DNA of 64,000 bases from DASSFG01 sp035547915 (GTDB lineage Bacteria > Planctomycetota > Planctomycetia > Pirellulales > JAICIG01). Below the pieces are notes generated by a model, which saw only the letters and a program-made list of their open reading frames with translations, had not been told where the DNA came from and searched no databases. Where the stretch lies: positions 22,739 through 86,738 of the forward strand of contig DASZTS010000116.1 in assembly GCA_035547915.1 (NCBI GenBank), in the 5' to 3' direction. Shown here one piece after another: positions 62,105 through 64,000 of this stretch (position 1 is its first letter; each line of letters begins with the position of its first letter). The translations under genes and the position numbers were made by a program.

Positions 62105-62710
62105 TCAGAGCTCGGCGAAGTTGCGCAGCATCGTCAGGCCGTCGGCTTGGCTTTTTTCGGGGTGAAACTGTGTGGCAAAGACGTTGTCGCGCCACACGAT
62201 CGACGTGAATGGTGCGCCGTAATGGGTCCGAGCCGCAATCACCTCGGGGTCCCGTGGCACCACGTAGTAGGAGTGCACGAAGTAAACGTGTGTGCCGCTG
62301 TCCAGGCCCGATAGGATGGGCGCGGGGCGGACGATTTCGAGCTCGTTCCACCCCATGTGCGGCACCTTGTACTCGTGCGGCAGTTCGAACCGCACCACGT
62401 CGCCGGCGAGCACGCCGAGTCCCTCGCGCCGTCCGCCCTCGTAGCCCGTTTCGAACAGGAGCTGCAAACCAAGGCAGATGCCCAAGAACGGCTTGCCGGC
62501 CGCCGCGGTCTCTCTCACCGGTTCGACGAGACCCCGCCGCGACAGTTCGTCCATCGCGTCGCCGAAGGCACCGACGCCGGGCAATACCACCTTTGCCGCC
62601 GAGCGGATGACCTGTGGATCGCTCGTGACCGTGGCTTCGTGACCGACCTTCTCAAAGCCCTTCTGCACGCTACGCAGATTGCCCATGCCGTAGTCGATGA
62701 TCGCGATCAT
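62105..62710 (-). CDS. hisH: imidazole glycerol phosphate synthase glutaminase subunit HisH
   Basis: A 201-residue class I glutamine amidotransferase giving ammonia to HisF. C79 (FLGICLGLQLLFE), H183 and E185 (ATQFHPEKSQ) form the triad. IIDYGMGNLRSV at the start is the family signature. HisF is not in the window. hisA follows 159 bp downstream. The partner HisF must be encoded elsewhere or outside the window. Confidence 0.96.
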   Translation of the reverse strand: MIAIIDYGMGNLRSVQKGFEKVGHEATVTSDPQVIRSAAKVVLPGVGAFGDAMDELSRRGLVEPVRETAAAGKPFLGICLGLQLLFETGYEGGRREGLGVLAGDVVRFELPHEYKVPHMGWNELEIVRPAPILSGLDSGTHVYFVHSYYVVPRDPEVIAARTHYGAPFTSIVWRDNVFATQFHPEKSQADGLTMLRNFAEL

Positions 62711-62865
62711 GCAGCACCGTAGGAACTTTTACCCTTAGACAAACCAACAGGATTAGAGGTTCGCGCGCCACGCGCTGCAAGGCGCGGATGAGCCACCGAG
62801 GCTGATGGCACGAGGAGGCACCGTTTGCGCCGGCGTCCGTCTGTCGGCCCTTACGCTCGGGGCAT

Positions 62866-63693
62866 TTACGGGCTCGACGCGCGCTCCGGGTAGATGACCA
62901 GTTCGATCCGTGCGTTACGTTCTTTGCCGGCCGGAGTGGCGTTCGATACGAGCGGATGATTGGCGCCATGTCCTACCACGATGAGATGGCTCGAATTGAT
63001 CCGCGAGCGAGCGGCCAAATAGTTGTACACGGCCGTCGCCCGAGCCACCGACAGGACGTGATTGCTCGACCAGCGATCATTGTTTATGGGATCGCTGTCG
63101 GTGTGTCCCTCGATGCCGATGCGCTGATCGGCGTAGCGTCGGGCCACCGCGGTTGACACCTCGTCGAGCAGGGCCGAGGCATCGGGCGAAAGTTGGGCCC
63201 CGCCCGCTAGGAACAGCCGGCCGGCGGGCAACTCCACCCGGATCACGTCGCCATCGACGCGCGACGACACGCCGGGCAGGTCGAGTTTCGGTAGGGGCTC
63301 CCGCGCGCTGCTGTTGGCCGAAATGCTGGCGCCGATCTTCCGCTTCGCCGAAGCGGCATACATCTCTGCCTTCTTCTCCACCTCGCCATTCGACTCTTTG
63401 AGCTTGGCGAGTTGAGTGGTGGTTCCGCTGAGCTGTTGCTGCAAGGCGGTGAGTTGGTCTTCCAACACGCGCCTCTGCTGCAACGATTGGGCGAGCAACT
63501 GCCCCTGCTCCTGGTTGTCCTGGTCGAGCGTGGTCATGCGGGCCTGCAGCTCTTGATAACGCTGCCCCAGCGCGACGTGCTCTTGCTGCAACCGCTCGAG
63601 TTGGCCTTGCAGTACGTACGGATTTTGAGCGCAGCCGAGCGCGAGCGGCAAGAACCAGACGAACAGGCGGTTCGCGCACGAGCGCGGACGCAT
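62866..63693 (-). CDS. OmpA-family peptidoglycan-associated lipoprotein with coiled coil
   Basis: A 275-residue protein. The leader (MRPRSCANRLFVWFLPLALGC in pieces) ends in a lipobox-like ALGC with a modified Cys at 21. Residues 25-110 are a long coiled coil (LQGQLERLQQEHVALGQRYQELQ...). The C-terminal OmpA-like domain (about 150-270) contains IGIEGHTDSDPINN and NHVLSVARATAVYNYLAAR, with the peptidoglycan-binding Asp/Arg. It tethers the outer membrane or another envelope layer to peptidoglycan. ATG 63693 is preferred; the frame to 63900 has no leader character. Confidence 0.88.
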   Translation of the reverse strand: MRPRSCANRLFVWFLPLALGCAQNPYVLQGQLERLQQEHVALGQRYQELQARMTTLDQDNQEQGQLLAQSLQQRRVLEDQLTALQQQLSGTTTQLAKLKESNGEVEKKAEMYAASAKRKIGASISANSSAREPLPKLDLPGVSSRVDGDVIRVELPAGRLFLAGGAQLSPDASALLDEVSTAVARRYADQRIGIEGHTDSDPINNDRWSSNHVLSVARATAVYNYLAARSRINSSHLIVVGHGANHPLVSNATPAGKERNARIELVIYPERASSP

Positions 63694-63993
63694 GGCGGCT
63701 CCCAGAACTCGAGACGGATCGGCACGCCGCCGGACGGCGGCAACGACATGGGCAATTGGCCGCGGCGCAGCGTATGTCACGCTTTGCCGGGTAAAACGGG
63801 CGCGGATCGTAGCAGCGGCAAGGTCAGCGCACAAGAGCAACCGGCCAAAGCACAACGAAACGGGTGCACGCCAGCTTCCGTGCTTGTTGGCGGGGTGCAA
63901 AAAAGCTCAATAGGAGAATTTGGTTTGGGAGCGTTAAAGTAGGGCGAGTACCGGCGGCAGGGAAGGCCGCGGTAGGCTTAAGGAGATCCAATC
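63694..63993. other. divergent intergenic region at the right edge
   Basis: About 300 bp between the OmpA-like gene (minus) and the truncated plus-strand gene at 63994. No gene is supported. Promoters are expected but not resolved. Confidence 0.4.
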
Positions 63994-64000
63994 ATGGACG
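63994..64000 (+). CDS. start of a gene truncated by the window edge
   Basis: ATG at 63994 (MD...) preceded by AAGGAG at 63980-63985, an ideal ribosome-binding site with 8-nt spacing. Only two codons are in the window, so the product is unknown. Confidence 0.6.

Overview
The window looks like a chromosomal segment of a planctomycete, most likely of the Pirellulales type. The reasons are a high G+C content, two sulfatases with N-terminal export signals, a DUF1501 protein with a twin-arginine-type leader, a DUF1559 protein with a prepilin-type leader, a Gfo/Idh/MocA oxidoreductase with an export leader, a CRTAC1-type VCBS/ASPIC protein and a membrane-anchored PASTA-less Ser/Thr kinase. This is judged from the sequence alone. 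No transposase, integrase, phage gene or CRISPR array was seen.

Layout. Positions 1-6435 hold housekeeping and small genes: the 5' part of miaB, a GNAT, a membrane metallophosphoesterase, a DJ-1/PfpI protein, a HAD phosphatase and an exported oxidoreductase. Positions 6928-9793 hold a lipoprotein and a Wza-like polysaccharide export protein. A tRNA-Arg(ACG) follows at 10302-10375. Positions 11356-20986 hold an APC-type permease, small-molecule methyltransferase and epimerase genes, and a group of exported degradative proteins (acetyl-esterase-like hydrolase, DUF3472, sulfatase, unknown secreted protein).

Positions 21098-32496 form a glycan or nucleotide-sugar cluster: a GT2 glycosyltransferase, a paired E1-alpha/E1-beta thiamine diphosphate (ThDP) enzyme, a second acetolactate-synthase-like ThDP enzyme, two SDR sugar dehydratases/epimerases, a methyltransferase, a medium-chain dehydrogenase and a cytidylyltransferase-PfkB kinase fusion. 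No lipoyl E2/E3 genes accompany the E1 pair. This is the most interesting gene system in the window, and may build an unusual (perhaps two-carbon-branched) activated sugar.

Positions 32733-39967 hold a second PfpI gene, a class-I glutamine amidotransferase (C26) homologue whose nucleophilic Cys is replaced by Gly, hemL and hemB (overlapping), a Ser/Thr kinase and a Mn-type superoxide dismutase. Positions 40016-50043 hold the CRTAC1 protein, DUF1559, nrdR, an iron-type alcohol dehydrogenase, an arylsulfatase, DUF1501 and two small exported/membrane proteins. Positions 50065-64000 hold hflX, an SDR, a GT39-like transferase, rarA, a VWA protein, a conserved hypothetical, an LRR lipoprotein, an EF-G-like GTPase, hisA, hisH and an OmpA-like lipoprotein.

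The most notable non-coding signal is a family of four ~104-bp interspersed palindromic elements (9791, 18160, 33503, 47338). They have 18-bp imperfect terminal inverted repeats and an inner perfect or near-perfect hairpin, so they resemble MITE/REP elements. Two copies contribute the stop codon of the adjacent gene.
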